Below, piece after piece: positions 12,601 through 23,566 of a DNA stretch of 64,000 bases. Source of the stretch: Phallusia mammillata. Its lineage: Eukaryota > Chordata > Ascidiacea > Phlebobranchia > Ascidiidae. A program made the position numbers and the translations under genes. The notes under the pieces are model-generated. The model ran no database searches. It had not been told where the DNA came from and saw only the letters and a program-made list of their open reading frames with translations. The stretch's first letter is position 1. The number at the start of each line of letters is the position of its first letter. The stretch is from assembly GCA_003260075.1 (NCBI GenBank), contig QLIY01000393.1, forward strand, positions 76,235-140,234, given 5' to 3'.

Positions 12601-15600
12601 AAACACAAACTGCCCGAAGTTCCACAAAAAGCGCCAACCATGCTCGACTCGTGGACGATCAAAACTATTTCAAGGTTCAGAGGCAGTCTAATACTCTGAA
12701 AGTAAAGTTTGGCTGTTGTGAACCGAAAATAAAGAAAGTTTGCCAAAATTGTTACTTTTAATTTTTAGGGTAAGCTTAATGACGAACAAAAACTTTCTTC
12801 CTAGTAAGACGAACGTATTTCAACGGCCTAAACTAAATAAATTTTAGGAATAAAACTGAATTATGGTAATGTTAAATAAATAACATTTACCGACATAATT
12901 TTAACATACGTTTGATGCTGATTTAAAATTAACATTTGGTGTTGGTTTAACGTTTAAACAAAAGGCTCTGCGTTCGTTTATTGGAAGATACTACATTTCC
13001 TTTGCGCCGATTTGTTACTATTTACTTAAATTACCAATATTTGCAGAACCCGAAGTCAAGTATTGACGTGGTCGGACTTACATATGCATTCCGCAAGGCA
13101 TTTCAACAAGTGAGGGATTACATCGAGGAAAACGTCATTGTGACAAAGACGTTTGAGGAGAGATCGTTCGTTGTCAAATACTTAAAGCATTATATTACAT
13201 TGCGCAAAGATTTTAACAAAAACTCGAAAAACGTGAAATTGGATTACAATACGAGCAAAGATAATCCACATGTGACGTTAAAAGGAACGAAGGGGTCTGT
13301 TTCGCATGGTAAGAAAGTATTTGACTGCAGTATCTTTCTAAGTTCCTTTTTTACGGATTCTGAAAGGTTTTTTTTGGTTACGGCTAAAGGATTTTTTTTG
13401 AAGAAGCGGATGTTGGAAAAGGTCTTTTGACCTGATTGAGCAAAAAAGAGATTTAATGAAAAAACAGGCATCTAGATTGTTTGGTTTTTCTCTCACGTCT
13501 TGATGTTAACCCATTGAGCTCTAGTTGAATAGTTAAGAATTACTTTGACTACACTTTCATTACAAACAATTTTAACAAATCTTGTTGCAATATTGTAGCA
13601 TTTACCTTTTCTTGCTTTGATTGTAGTGCTAGAATGGCTTAATGGAATCAGCAGTGATCTTTGCATTTTGAAACGTGACTTTAAGGAACCAGGAATGCCA
13701 AAGTATTTCCGAAGCAAAAACGGATTAAATCAGCTTAAAGTTATCGCACAAAAGAATCAATCCTTAGGTGTAGTTTGTCATACCGATGTCGAAGAAAGGA
13801 CCCCTTTAGCAAAAGTACCGGTAACAGTTTTTTTTATTTAATAAACGATTGTGTTTTGACATTACTTTTGTAAAAAATGTTTTTTATGTATTATGTCATA
13901 AAGCTAGTTTTGATGTTGTTGCTTCTTTGTTTTGTCATCAAAAGTGCTTTTAAGGCCTTTCAATAAAACAAAGTTTAATTATAAAGGTTCCACATTCGAG
14001 GTCGGCAGTGTCTGTGAGGATTCCAGATTCAAACATAATTCTCAAGTTATTGGTTTGTGACATCACCACTGTGGACTGTGACGCAATCGTGAATACATGT
14101 AACGAACATCTGAAACTAAGATCTTGTGGAGTTTCTGGAGAGTTTTTACGTAAAGGTTTTCATCGATGACTTACATGACAAAACTCTAATTTTTATTTTT
14201 GTCACATAGATTTTTGGATGAATTTGAAAGGTGGACAAAGCATACAGGCAGAGCTGAACCAGTATCTGAAACCAAATGGAGGTAAACTCGAAACAGGGCA
14301 AGCTGTTAGTACTGGTCCAGGATCGTTGCCATTTAAACGAATCATTCACACAGTTGGACCTACGTACGATATGTTTGTTAATGGTGCTATCTAATGCATA
14401 CATCTAAATTTCACTAAAATCAAAAGTGACGAATTTTTAGTTGTTTTTTGTGTTTTTTTAAGTGAACTGAAATGTCATAAATAGGCTTAAAGCAGCGGTT
14501 CTCAAACTTTTCTATTTTTTTTTCATAACGATCCCTTCGTAAGTTTTTGGAGCACTCGCGGCTAAATATATTTATAAAACTAAAAATACCTTGGCAAAAT
14601 AACACTTTCGAATTACCAACCAAAAGTAAATTTATTCCTTTTGAAAGTATTCTCACAGCACCATGCAGGATGAATTTAGTTTAGATTCGTAAGATCACTT
14701 TTCGTAAGATTGCGTGGAAATATTTCAAGGGCAATTTATTACGTCACAACCAAGACCAAACAAGACAATATATAGTGCGCGAACAATTGCCCCTGTTTGT
14801 TACTTGAAAATGAAGCAATGACTCCTTTTGTCACAGAAAACTCATTTGTCTGACTATTTTTTGCTCATACACTTGCAAGATCTAATGTTACGTTGGATTG
14901 GAGAAATGCTTTAAGCTTCTCGCGGTCCCTCTGAAATCGCGTGCCGGACCCCAGTTTGAGAACCGCTGGCTTAAAGCGTGTAACAGAAACTACAAAATAT
15001 TTTATTAGTTTTTTTGCCTGTCACAAGTTGTCTCACTTCGCAGATGGAACCAAGAAAATTTTATCTTCTGCCAACAAAATTTGCGCAAATGTGTGAGAAA
15101 CTGTCTGAAGGAGGCAACAAAACACAATCTTTCATCCATTGCTATTCCCGCCATCAGTTGTGGTTTTTTTGGTGAAAAAGCTGCCACTTGTGTTCCAATC
15201 ATCGTTAAAGCGATTGTTGACTTTGCAACCAATAACGAAGATGGCTGCCTTAGAGAGGTTAGTAGTATAATGATCGTAAATAAAGATGATCCTTTTCAAG
15301 CGTTTTTAATCGAGATTTAAATTTTGTGATTTAAATTTAAGATCGGTCTGGTGGAGATGTTCAACGAAGAAATTAAAGCAGAATTCAAAAAATCCATTTC
15401 GTTGCTAAGAAAAGACGGAAATTTATCTTCTCCGATACCTGCCCGATTGGTATGAAACCAATGCTTATTTGGGTGAAATAATTGGACAAGATTTTGAAAT
15501 TTTAACTCTAGGTTTAACATGTTGCATTTTACTCTTTACAACTACTAAACGTGAGAATTCGTAAGTAGAATGAAGAAATTTAGCAGAAGTGATTAAATTT

Positions 15601-18600
15601 TTTGTTTGCGCATTTTTCACGTAGGTGCAAGCTAAAGAAGTGCGCATAAAAGAAAGTCGGCTAAAACTCAATGTAGTTATTGGAGACATTTCAACATACC
15701 AGGTAAACATATTTACACAGGCCATGCCAAAATTTTACCTTTTTTGGTTTAATTGCGTAATGAAATCAAAGCCGTCGTTTTAAATACCATTCTTTATGCA
15801 GACTGATGTTGTTGTGACATCAACAACACCGCAAAATTTGGCAGGTTGCAACGGATCAGCGATATCAAAAGCTTTACTGAAGCAAGCTGGACGTGGCCTA
15901 CAGGTATTACAGAAAAAAACGTTTTTCTTTGACATGAATAATTAAATAGAAGTAGTTTACAAACCCAAAATATAGCATTAAACCAAAATATATTCGCACC
16001 GCAGCATTGAAAAACAAAAATGTTTATCTTTGGGCTAAAAGGTTTTAACAATAATTTTTAGGTATATGTTGTACATATGTAAAAATGCGTTTCAGACGGC
16101 CTGTCATGCAGCAAGTCACCCTAAACTCAACATAGGTGATGTCGTAACGACCCCCGGATTTAATCTCCCTTGTCGGAAGGTGTATCACATGATGTTATCA
16201 GACTACAATCCATACAATGGCCTGACAACTTTAAACAAGGCGATTTTAAAATGTCTTGATATGGCGGAACAATCTGGACATTCTTCAATTGCGTTTCCCG
16301 CATTGGGTGCTGGAGGTTTCTCTTTTCCACCAAATGAGGTTGTGAAGCTGTTGGATGACGCAGTACAAAGTTATGATGGCACCAATCTGCAAAATATCGA
16401 TTTGATTGTTTTCAACAGCGACAACATTACTCTGAAGGTAAACAAAACACCTTGCTGTTGAAACACAACTTCCACGCAATTAAAAATGTTGAAATGTCAT
16501 TCATGAAGACAATATCAGTAATATAAAAAACTATACCAAACATTTGGAGGTATAAATTAAGACATTGAAACAGGCACATTAACAATTTAAAAATAGCTAA
16601 AAGTTTAGACCTACATACACCTCATACAACAAAAGTTTCCGAAGTTAGACAGCTCTGCACCAGACAAAAAAAATATTTACCTGATTTAGTTTACCGTTTT
16701 ACGCATATTCTACACTCTACAGCAGGGATCACGGCACACTCATACATAAATCACAGTACGCCAGGGCCATTGAAGGCGCTATACCGAATCAGCCGGTCAC
16801 CAAGCATTCACCACCATATGGCAAGGCGTAGGCTAGAAAAATCTAGCCTGCGGTGGGATTCGAACCCACGACAGGAGTCTTTCCGGGACTCGCGCTCTAC
16901 CAACTGAGCTACACAGGCTCAGTGGAGAATCCGCCGAAAGTCGAATCACAAGCACCGTTGCCTGCCTCGTATGCTGCACATGTCAGCTGTTGAAACACAA
17001 CTTCCACGCAATTTAAAATGTTGAAATGTCATTCATGAAGACAATATCAGTAATATAAAAAACTATACCAAACATTTGGAGGTATAAATTAAGACATTGA
17101 AACAGGCACATTAACAATTTAAAAATAGCTAAAAGTTTAGACCTACATACACCTCATACAACAAAAGTTTCCGAAGTTAGACAGATCTGTACCAGAGAAA
17201 AAAAATATTTACCTGATTTAGTTTACCGTTTTACGCATATTCTACACTCTACAGCAGGGGTGTCAAACTCATGGGGCTTCTAGGTCCACATTGCAGTTGG
17301 AAATTATGCCAAGGGCCGCATGTGATTTTTAAATTAGTTTTATAAACTTTAACCAGGGGAGCACAACCTTTTCGTCAGGACGGCCGCATTGCAGATCCAT
17401 ATTTCACCTTGTTTTAAAATTACAGATGTAAAGAAATAGGTTTATATCATATGTACACCACCTATTGACGCCCAAAAAGCCCAGACTAGTTTCCAACTTT
17501 ATGCGCAGATTGAGCTGCACAGTGTGAAGATCAGTCTTAACTGTTTATGACGTCATAATCTATATTGTGATGCCTGTGGTACCTGTTTTTTCGCATTGTT
17601 TGTACACAATAGGCGCACAAAAGTCTGACGCATATGGCTATTTAGGATGGTAATACTCTTTTCAGTACCACAAAATCTGTTTAGAGCAGTTTGAAAGTCA
17701 AAATATTTGGCAAATGTGTTTTATTTACGTCAGTACATATAATGTATTTAATAAACATGTTCATGGCCGCACAAACTCGTCTCTGTGGCCGCATGTGTCC
17801 GTACGGCCGCAAGTTGTGCACCCCTGACTGAAACTAAACGCTTTTTTTAGTTAGAGGAACGGTTTACTATAGTTTCTATTCATAACATATGATTTTTTAT
17901 TTCTTTATTAAAGTTCTAGCTGTAAATGTCTGTTTAATGAATAGCTTTAACTTTAAATAGTTAAAAAATTACTGTATTTTTACCCGCGGGCCGCACGTTT
18001 GACACCCCTGCTCTACAGTACAAATATAGCGTATACATACTGATAATTAAATAATTTACAAGGAACATGTTATGTTCCTAAACGGCAAATACTGCATACG
18101 GATGTCCATTTATTTTGTTTGCACGAGAAAGTCATGCTAATATGCATCATAAAAATATGCAGTGAATTTTGAATTTCTTTAGGCGATACAAGATGAATTA
18201 AAAGTTTACCACTCTCAACCACAACCAACATCAATCCCAGCTCCAGTTGCTACACGAAATAATGTTCAAGTAGTTGTTAAGCAAGGTGATATCACAGCAA
18301 CTAGCAGCAGAGCGATTGTAAACTCGACAAATCGATTCGATCTATCAGGTTTGTTTCATTTCCGAAATGTAAGTAGAATTTTTAATGCCTACATAGGCGC
18401 CGAGTTTCACAAGGTGGCGGACGTAAAATACGACGTCAATGCAGGCAACCACAAGACAAACTCAACGCCCAACTAACTTCCAATAAAATGGAACGTTCGT
18501 CAAAATCATAAAAAAAGGAATTTTTGAAATAATATTTATTTGAAACACTTCGCTGAAGCCTTGATTTAGAAAACTTAAAAGATGTTTCGGCACGTTGTTG

Positions 18601-21600
18601 CTTCTTTGTATCACCTAAAATAGCCATTTGTTACAGTACAATCGCATTGTACACAATAATGGCTAAACATTGACCGGGCAACAATTGTGTGTTAGGCGTC
18701 ATAAACAAGGCACTAGCCAAAACAGGTTAGAGTTTTATACCACGTTTTGTTGCTTTTACGCCACATGCTTGTTTGAAGGCAAAATCGTTCCTGATTTTCC
18801 TGAGATTTTACGATGTTTTGAACCATAACGAAACAAACAAACCAAAATATCCACGGTGGCCGCCACCTGGAGGTTTCTCTTTTCCACCAAATGAGGTTGT
18901 GAAGCTGTTGGATGACGCAGTACAAAGTTATGATGGCACCAATCTGCAAAATATCGATTTGATTGTTTTCAACAGCGACAACATTACTCTGAAGGTAAAC
19001 AAAACACCTTGCTGTTGAAACACAACTTCCACGCAATTAANAACCCAAGGTGGCGGCGCCACCCCGCCACCGCCTATTCGGCGCCTATGCCTACGACTGA
19101 ATGTGCAACTTTTGGCTTGTGAGGATAATTGTTCTAAACTGTGTTTCATTTTTTTAGGTTTCTGAACACATTTAATAGCTATTAAAAGATGTTAATGGTA
19201 ATATAAAATTAATGACGATATATATTTCTCTGGTTTTGATTAATTCCAGCTTTGTTGTTTGCTAGGTGCTGTAGGAAAGGCCCTATGCGCAAAAGCTGGG
19301 CGGAGCATTGCTCAGGAATGCGCTTATGGACCAATTTCTCAAACTCCCAACTTTCGTGTAACAAGTGGTGGAAATCTTTGTCAATACATTATTCATCTTA
19401 ACACCCCTCAAAACACCGGTCAACTTGAGAACGTGCTAAAGGAATGTTTTCGTGAAGCCGATCGTCTTGGAGTAAATGATTTGGCAATTCCCCCCGTTGG
19501 CACTGGTGATTGTGAAGTCGCATCATATTAAGCAAAATATCCCCTTCTCCACCCAAAATTGTTCTTGTCAACAAAGTACAGTTTAATTTTGAATGGTCTA
19601 CTTTCTTGTTTGGATTTCGTATGTTGTCCACAGGGCACCACAAAATGTTTACTTGCTTTTCTGCTAAAATGCATACTTGATCACGTGATTTGAGTACCCA
19701 TGCGATTCAATCAGCGGATACATCATAGCATAAGAATTGGAAAATATATGAAAAGAAACATACGATTGTTTCCACTTTGCAAAAAATATATACAGCATAA
19801 ACGAAATGTAAATGGCAATATGGTGAAAGCCTCCTGACAAATTAAAACGACCCATGGTTCAGTAAGCTTATAGGTGTTACACGCATTTTTGGTTCGTTAT
19901 GGATGATGACAGCAGTTGTAATAACTAGTGATGCACCGAACCCGCCTAAAAAGGTTCGGGCCGAAGCCGAATATTCGGCCACGAGGCCGAATAATTTCGG
20001 CCGAATCAGGCCGAACCTAAAACCGCATTTCTTATGGGTGTTTTTAACTTAACCTTGTGTTGTTAAAGCAAGTGAACTCAATAATGACAAACCAAAATCA
20101 ATTTCACAATGCGAAAGCTTCACTAAACTTGTAATATTTCGCAGACAATGTGGCAGGTATTTTATAGATACAACAAATAGTTAATTTATGATGTTTCGTA
20201 TTGGCGAAAATGAAAGTCGGGGTATTAATTCCATGCAATCAAAAAGTTCGGTTTCGGCCGAATTGTCAAAAAAGTTCGGGCCGAAACCGAAACATCGAAA
20301 AACAGCGTATTCGGCCGAAATGTTTCGGCCAACGGAAACTTCGGTGCATCACTAGTAATAACTTTAAACCGGTGATAAAACCCGAAACCACATCTGTCAT
20401 TCTCAAAGCACCCACCACAATTTGACGCGCTACAACCACCATGTTTAACATTATTAACACTCCCATTTATGCCTGTAGGTGGAATTGGACTGCAGAGTGG
20501 ACCCGTCGCCAAATGTTTTGCTTCGGCAATTGACAAGTTTGACAAAACAAATCCAACAAATTTAAGAAAAATCACGGTTTACGTGTTTCAAGGAAAAATG
20601 ATGCCCGACTTTCAGCGAGAATTATTAAACCCAGCCAGTCAAAGTCCAGAGATGTTTAATGGAATTAAAAATGCTGTTGCCAATGGCCTGGGACGTACTG
20701 CTGCGACTTCTGAAACTGGTTTGTTTAAATCGATACATTGAACGCCAAGTGTGTAAATACATTCTGTTCCATGAGTACTGAGGAAAGTTAAATCTCGTGG
20801 ATTTGCTTATTTTTGCTGGAATTTACGATTTTACACACAAAGGCTTGTTTTATTTACCTTTCAGGAGAATCAAGAACAAAACAAGCTCCAAAACCAGCAT
20901 CAATATTAAACACAAACAGCAGTTTAGCTGCTAAAGAATCTATCCGTATTTTGTTTTGTTCATGGAATGCAACAGCCGTGAAAAAGGTATAGCGAATATA
21001 TGCCTATCTGCTAATATTTGATTTTTGCTTAGCATAAGATTTTTAAAATCATTATTTTGTTTCGAGGCATTCGATGCAGTGCAAGAAATTGTTGTTGAAA
21101 TAAGCATTACAAAAACCATTAAAAAGGAAGCAATTAAGGAACTGTCACTTGAGGAAGAACAAAAATTGGTATCCATTACAAAAAAAGAAAATGTTATCAT
21201 TGAAAAGAAATCCAGCATGTAAGTTTTTTTTTTCATTTTTGACAACACCTTGTCACCAACTCCAAACTTTATTACAGGGAATTAACTATACAAGGCCTAC
21301 GACAGGACGTATTGGAAGCTCATAGTCAAGCAAACGAAATTGTCTACCAATTTGGAAAAGCCTTGCAAACATCTAAATACGTGACGTGGAAATATGTTGA
21401 TCAACAAGATTCCACGAGCAAGAATTTTTCCATTCAAGCAAATGATGATTTGGAAACTGCTTTTAAGGTTAAATAAATACCCTATAAAGATTTTCGACAA
21501 AATATCTTGAGTTTGTTTGGCCAAAAAAATTCCAGTTTCGAACTAATGTTCATCTTACAGAAAAATGAGAAAGAAACAACAAAAATCACAACGACGTTTA

Positions 21601-23566
21601 GTGGAAACAAAGTTGAGCTTAAGATTGATTTTTCAAAAATGGAAGCTACAAACATGACAGGTTCTATAACGAGCAAATTGGAAAGAAGTGTGGACAGTAA
21701 GTCACAAATATTCTGACTTAACTTAGAAACAGTTTTTTTGCGAAGTATTTTCTTGTTTATTCGACCAGGTTTACGACTAGACTACACTTTTACAAAACCG
21801 TGTGTTAGTTTGTTAAAAAGGGTCACTTCATTCGCGTATAAAATCCACCCGATTCCTACCTCTTTAAATCAGGGGTTCTTAGACTGGGGGGCGCGCCCCC
21901 CTAGGGGCTGGCTTAAAGCGTGTAACAGAAACTACAAAATATTTTATTAGTTTTTTTGCCTGTCACAAGTTGTCTCACTTCGCAGATGGAACCAAGAAAA
22001 TTTTATCTTCTGCCAACAAAATTTGCGCAAATGTGTGAGAAACTGTCTGAAGGAGGCAACAAAACACAATCTTTCATCCATTGCTATTCCCGCCATCAGT
22101 TGTGGTTNGTTTCACCTTTGTTTTTTAGCAACTAGGTTTGGAAAAGGCGTTTACTTTGCAGTAAGTGCGAAATATTCGACTCAATACACAACACCAAATG
22201 CTCAAAGAGAGAAAAGCATGTTTTTGGCTGAAGTTGTCACTGGGGCTTATTGTCAAGGAAAGGGGGGGGGGATGAAGTCATATCTGGGACACTTTCAGAA
22301 CCTTCAGTAAGCTTATTTCAGCAAATTTCTTTCACAACCAATGACTTGACAGGGGGACTTTTCTGCTAGATAACAATCCTAACCAAGGGGGGGGGGGTTC
22401 GTAAGGAGTAGATTAAGTTTTGACAGTAACAAAGCTATCAATGACTTGACAGGGGGACTTTTCTGCTAGATAACAATCCTAACCAACCCTTTGCATGTTC
22501 CTGTTAAATCTTTTTGTGCTTGTTAGCCTTCTTGAAGGTATTGACGTGTGTTCTTAATGCTTCCCCAATTCCCGCCGTCGACGGTCTTGTACATTGTTCC
22601 ACTGTTTTGTCAGGTCCTAATCTTTGAGGTAGAAAAATTGGCTAACTGTTGCTATTTCACCACGTAGACTGATCTTGCTTTACTATTTCACATATTATGT
22701 TGGTGACAATAGCAAGAAGAGCTGCATTAAATGTTTAAAGAGTTAGTTAAAAATTGATTTTCAATCGTAAAAACCAGTTGAGAAGAATCATTTCATTTTC
22801 AAAATTGTAAAAACCGCTAAGCTTTAGACGAAACTGATTTAGGTCAACTGCCGTCAACGTGGAAGAACATGGGAGGTCAACAGTGGAAATGTATACACGT
22901 GTCAGCAGATTCTACAGAATACCAAACTGTTCTTCAAATGTTTCATGCCACGATGCGAAATAGTAACCTTGTTCGAGTAAGTATAAAGTAATATATGGTC
23001 AAAATCTCTACAAAACGACTTAAAAAACCTTGTTTTATAGCTGGATCGAATACAGAACCCGACACTTTGGAGACAATTTCAGGCACAGAAAGGAAAAATC
23101 GAAAAGAAAATGCAAACTACTAATGTCACCAAGCAACTCTTTCACGGAACTGACGAAGAAACTTGTGAAAAAATTTTGCAACACGGTTTCGATAGAAGCT
23201 ATGCGGGAAGAAATGGTGAGATTCCAGTTTATTAGTAGCATTTGAAACCACAGTGCACAAAAAATTTGAAACGGTTTCAACTTTGTTTTTTTAGCAACTA
23301 GGTTTGGAAAAGGCGTTTACTTTGCAGTAAGTGCGAAATATTCTAATCAATACACATCACCAAATGCTCAAAGAGAGAGAAGCATGTTTTTGGCTGAAGT
23401 TGTCACTGGGGCTTATTGTCAAGGAAATCCGCAAATGTCTGTAGCTCCAATGCAGAGTGACGGGACACCGTTTGACAGCGTTGTTGATAATGCTTCCAAT
23501 CCAGGCATGTATGTGGTGTTTCGGGATGCAAGTGTTTATCCTACTTATCTTCTGTGGTACAAATAG
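351..23566 (+). CDS. PARP14-like: PARP14-like mono-ADP-ribosyltransferase (RRM/KH/macro x3/WWE/ART), about 40 exons
   Basis: Proposed exons: 351-537, 597-701, 1349-1483, 1731-1845, 3760-3896, 3982-4088, 4154-4280, 6083-6141, 6215-6389, 6454-6657, 6810-6997, 7324-7544, 8200-8331, 8819-8984, 9358-9505, 9987-10174, 10261-10463, 10894-11025, 11524-11689, 11899-12046, 12216-12421, 13047-13308, 13627-13820, 13987-14155, 14210-14363, 15044-15257, 15342-15449, 15625-15702, 15802-15903, 16096-16437, 18183-18348, 19266-19505, 20479-20718, 20865-20986, 21067-21218, 21278-21467, 21561-21696, 22843-22976, 23041-23215, 23295-23566. All have AG/GT borders and compatible phases. The sum is 6,699 nt (2,232 aa plus stop), including a spurious 9-nt gain from a G10 run in exon 12. 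The order RRM-like, KH-like, three macrodomains, WWE, ART is that of vertebrate PARP14 (about 1,800 aa); a duplicated KH module explains the extra length. The start is the first ATG of the RRM-like exon. The early exons are the least certain. The family transfers single ADP-ribose units and binds or removes them through its macrodomains. Confidence 0.85.
3443..3600. mobile_element. hAT left-end fragment
   Basis: CAGTGGCGGCTTGTGTC and following bases match the left end of the element at 45737. A G run at about 3552-3562 interrupts the copy, after which ATATATAAGTTGGCAATATAT is shared with it. Confidence 0.6.
5084..5243. mobile_element. 160-bp hAT-like MITE in an intron
   Basis: Perfect inverted ends CAGTGGTGGGATTC / GAATCCCACCACTG; flanks CGTATCTC and CATATCTT match at 6 of 8 bases. 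Lies between exons 7 and 8 of the long PARP gene. Confidence 0.65.
6810..9505 (+). CDS. PARP14-like: KH-like module, copy 1 (exons 11-15)
   Basis: Five exons encode about 280 residues beginning TPVQEFEIAPPVDVD and ending IIQSQFDTDKIY. KH-like signatures are the paired strands KVTGTRHDVTAALDYLKEK (exon 13) and GKVIFKGPRTLVEEAKAKM (exon 14), matching the serial KH-like folds between RRMs and macrodomains of PARP14. The module is repeated exon for exon at 9987-12046. Exon 12 carries ten G at 7346-7355 where copy 2 has a single A (T-A-C), which adds three false glycine-type codons in frame. A SINE-tail-like repeat (7051-7131) lies in the intron before exon 12. Confidence 0.8.
7051..7131. repeat. 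SINE-body-like repeat without tRNA head
   Basis: Matches 16733-16807 (ATCATGGCACACTC; CATTGAAGGCG-like; ATACCGAATCAGC; GTCACCAAGCA), the sequence that follows the tRNA-like unit there. Confidence 0.55.
9987..12046 (+). CDS. PARP14-like: KH-like module, copy 2 (exons 16-20)
   Basis: This is a tandem copy of the preceding module with the same exon order and phases: exon 16 opens STVQEFQIAHSVDVD, exon 17 matches exon 12, exon 18 carries KVTGNKHDVTAVLNHLK, exon 19 carries GKVIFKGPRTLVEEAKAKM, exon 20 ends IIQSQFATDRIY. Four of the five exons differ visibly from copy 1. Exon 19 differs from exon 14 by only about three bases over some 170, so the copies have not diverged evenly. Introns hold remnants of a CCGAATATTCGGC-bearing repeat and a G10 join with a duplicated 100-bp segment near 10612-10825. 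Confidence 0.8.
12216..13820 (+). CDS. PARP14-like: KH-like exons 21-23 preceding the macrodomains
   Basis: Exon 21 (ASLLLKPGEVCLQY to SSSGCYHIYVN) and exon 22 (NPKSSIDVVGLTYAF to VTLKGTKGSVSHG) have the strand-helix pattern of the other KH-like units. Exon 23 (VLEWLNGISSDLCILKRDF to EERTPLAKVP) joins in phase to macrodomain 1. The counterpart of exon 23 in the reverse-strand PARP gene (57044-57201) conserves the spacing PGMxxYFxSKxGxxQxK, which supports it as a real conserved unit. Confidence 0.75.
13987..15449 (+). CDS. PARP14-like: Macrodomain 1 (exons 24-27)
   Basis: The first macrodomain reads LLVCDITTVDCDAIVNTCN, then a loop with CGVSG, then KRIIHTVGPT, then IAIPAISCGFFGEKA. The GxFG-type phosphate loop resembles ADP-ribosyl-hydrolase macrodomains such as PARP14 Mac1. 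Two canonical features are altered: VCD replaces the usual xGD of the first motif, and the Gly-Gly loop is SCG. Substrate handling may therefore differ. An intact 476-bp hAT element (14493-14968) sits in the intron between exons 25 and 26. This domain has no counterpart in the reverse-strand PARP14-like gene. Confidence 0.8.
14493..14968. mobile_element. hAT-type element in the macrodomain 1 intron, 476 bp
   Basis: Ends CAGCGGTTCTCAAAC / GTTTGAGAACCGCTG with a perfect duplication GCTTAAAG (14485-14492, 14969-14976). Confidence 0.85.
15625..16437 (+). CDS. PARP14-like: Macrodomain 2 (exons 28-30)
   Basis: Exons encode VVIGDISTYQ, TDVVVTSTTPQNL, and the long exon 16096-16437 with SSIAFPALGAGGFSFPPNE. 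The usual N-x-A-N of the adenine/ribose site is STTPQNL, so the asparagine typical of hydrolases is missing and an ADP-ribose-reading role is more likely. That is inference from the PARP14 family, whose macro 2 and 3 are readers. A 168-bp piece of exon 30 reappears, probably by misassembly, at 18873-19040. Confidence 0.8.
16444..17263. repeat. Intronic duplicate pair around the tRNA-like unit
   Basis: 16444-16735 and 16984-17263 are almost identical. The second copy carries the hAT insertion at 17255; the first stops at CAGCAGGG and continues into the SINE-like insert. Haplotype joining is likely. Confidence 0.65.
16846..16918 (-). tRNA. tRNA-like sequence, probably the head of a SINE
   Basis: The reverse strand folds as a tRNA: acceptor GCCTGTG / CGCAGGC, D arm GCTCAGTTGGTAGAGC, T arm GTGGGTTCGAATCCCAC (A- and B-box-like promoters intact). 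The anticodon arm GAGTC-CCGGAAA-GACTC would read GGA (Ser), but position 33 is C rather than U, one extra base separates the D and anticodon stems, and a serine long arm is lacking. Downstream on the same strand is a body shared with 7051-7131, so a tRNA-derived SINE is more likely than a working tRNA gene. Confidence 0.55.
17255..18010. mobile_element. hAT-type element with nested relative
   Basis: Ends CAGGGGTGTCAAAC / GTTTGACACCCCTG, with a perfect duplication CTCTACAG (17247-17254, 18011-18018). A second hAT element, 17354-17826 (CAGGGGAGCACAACC / GTTGTGCACCCCTG), lies inside it with a weak duplication ACTTTAAC/ACTGAAAC. Confidence 0.85.
18183..20718 (+). CDS. PARP14-like: Macrodomain 3 (exons 31-33)
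   Basis: Exon 31 carries a Pro/Gln-rich linker, then VVVKQGDITATSSRAIVNSTN. Exon 32 carries GAVGKALCAKAGRSIAQEC and ends VGTG. Exon 33 continues GIGLQSGPVAKCF and KITVYVFQGKMMPDFQREL. The GDIT and IVNSTN motifs are intact and the Gly-rich loop is VGTGGIG across the splice. The two introns hold hAT elements (18394-19087, 19926-20354) with target-site duplications, showing repeated intronic insertion without loss of the frame. Confidence 0.82.
18394..19087. mobile_element. hAT-type element with misplaced macrodomain exon inside
   Basis: Ends TAGGCGCCGA / TCGGCGCCTA, flanks TGCCTACA / TGCCTACG. The piece 18873-19040, ended by an n at 19041, copies exon sequence 16311-16480. Confidence 0.7.
19926..20354. 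mobile_element. hAT-type element with CCGAATATTCGGC arrays
   Basis: Ends TAGTGATGCACCGAA / TTCGGTGCATCACTA, perfect duplication GTAATAAC (19918-19925, 20355-20362). Related copies: 25909-26306, about 25023-25374, and fragments near 11125-11485 and 45590-45655. Confidence 0.85.
20865..21696 (+). CDS. PARP14-like: Post-macro KH-like linker and WWE domain (exons 34-37)
   Basis: Exons 34-35 encode a short linker and a KH-like unit (SIRILFCSWNATAVKK joined to AFDAVQEIVVEISITKTI). Exons 36-37 encode a WWE domain: YVTWKYVDQQDSTSKNF, then FSGNKVELKIDFSKMEATN. WWE domains bind iso-ADP-ribose or related chains and precede ART domains in several PARPs. Counterparts on the reverse strand at 52283-52410, 50362-50513, 50117-50306 and 48849-48984 keep the same exon phases. 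Confidence 0.82.
21870..22390. other. Misassembled intron segment with exon copies
   Basis: In order: a transposon end (CAGGGGTTCTTAGACTGG, 21870), a copy of exon 26 and its upstream intron (21908-22107, matching 14972-15168), an n at 22108, a copy of the start of the last exon (22109-22261, matching 23287-23426), G10, a short piece, and another G run at about 22387. Confidence 0.8.
22843..23566 (+). CDS. PARP14-like: PARP/ART catalytic domain (exons 38-40)
   Basis: Exon lengths are 134, 175 and 272 nt, ending in TAG. Catalytic landmarks are LFHGTDEETCEKI (the NAD-binding His), GKGVYFAVSAKYS (the Tyr of the H-Y-E triad region), and NPGMYVVFRDASVYPTYLL, where Met stands at the position of the Glu of PARP1. 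An H-Y-hydrophobic triad predicts mono- rather than poly-ADP-ribosylation. The intron before this block (21697-22842) is badly assembled and contains partial copies of exon 26 and of this last exon. Confidence 0.88.

Noticed and set aside
16846..16918. Functional tRNA-Ser(GGA)
   Set aside because: No U33, no long variable arm, one extra base before the anticodon stem, and a SINE-like body downstream.
22109..22310. Additional PARP catalytic exon
   Set aside because: Copy of 23287-23426 bounded by n and G10; best explained as misassembly.
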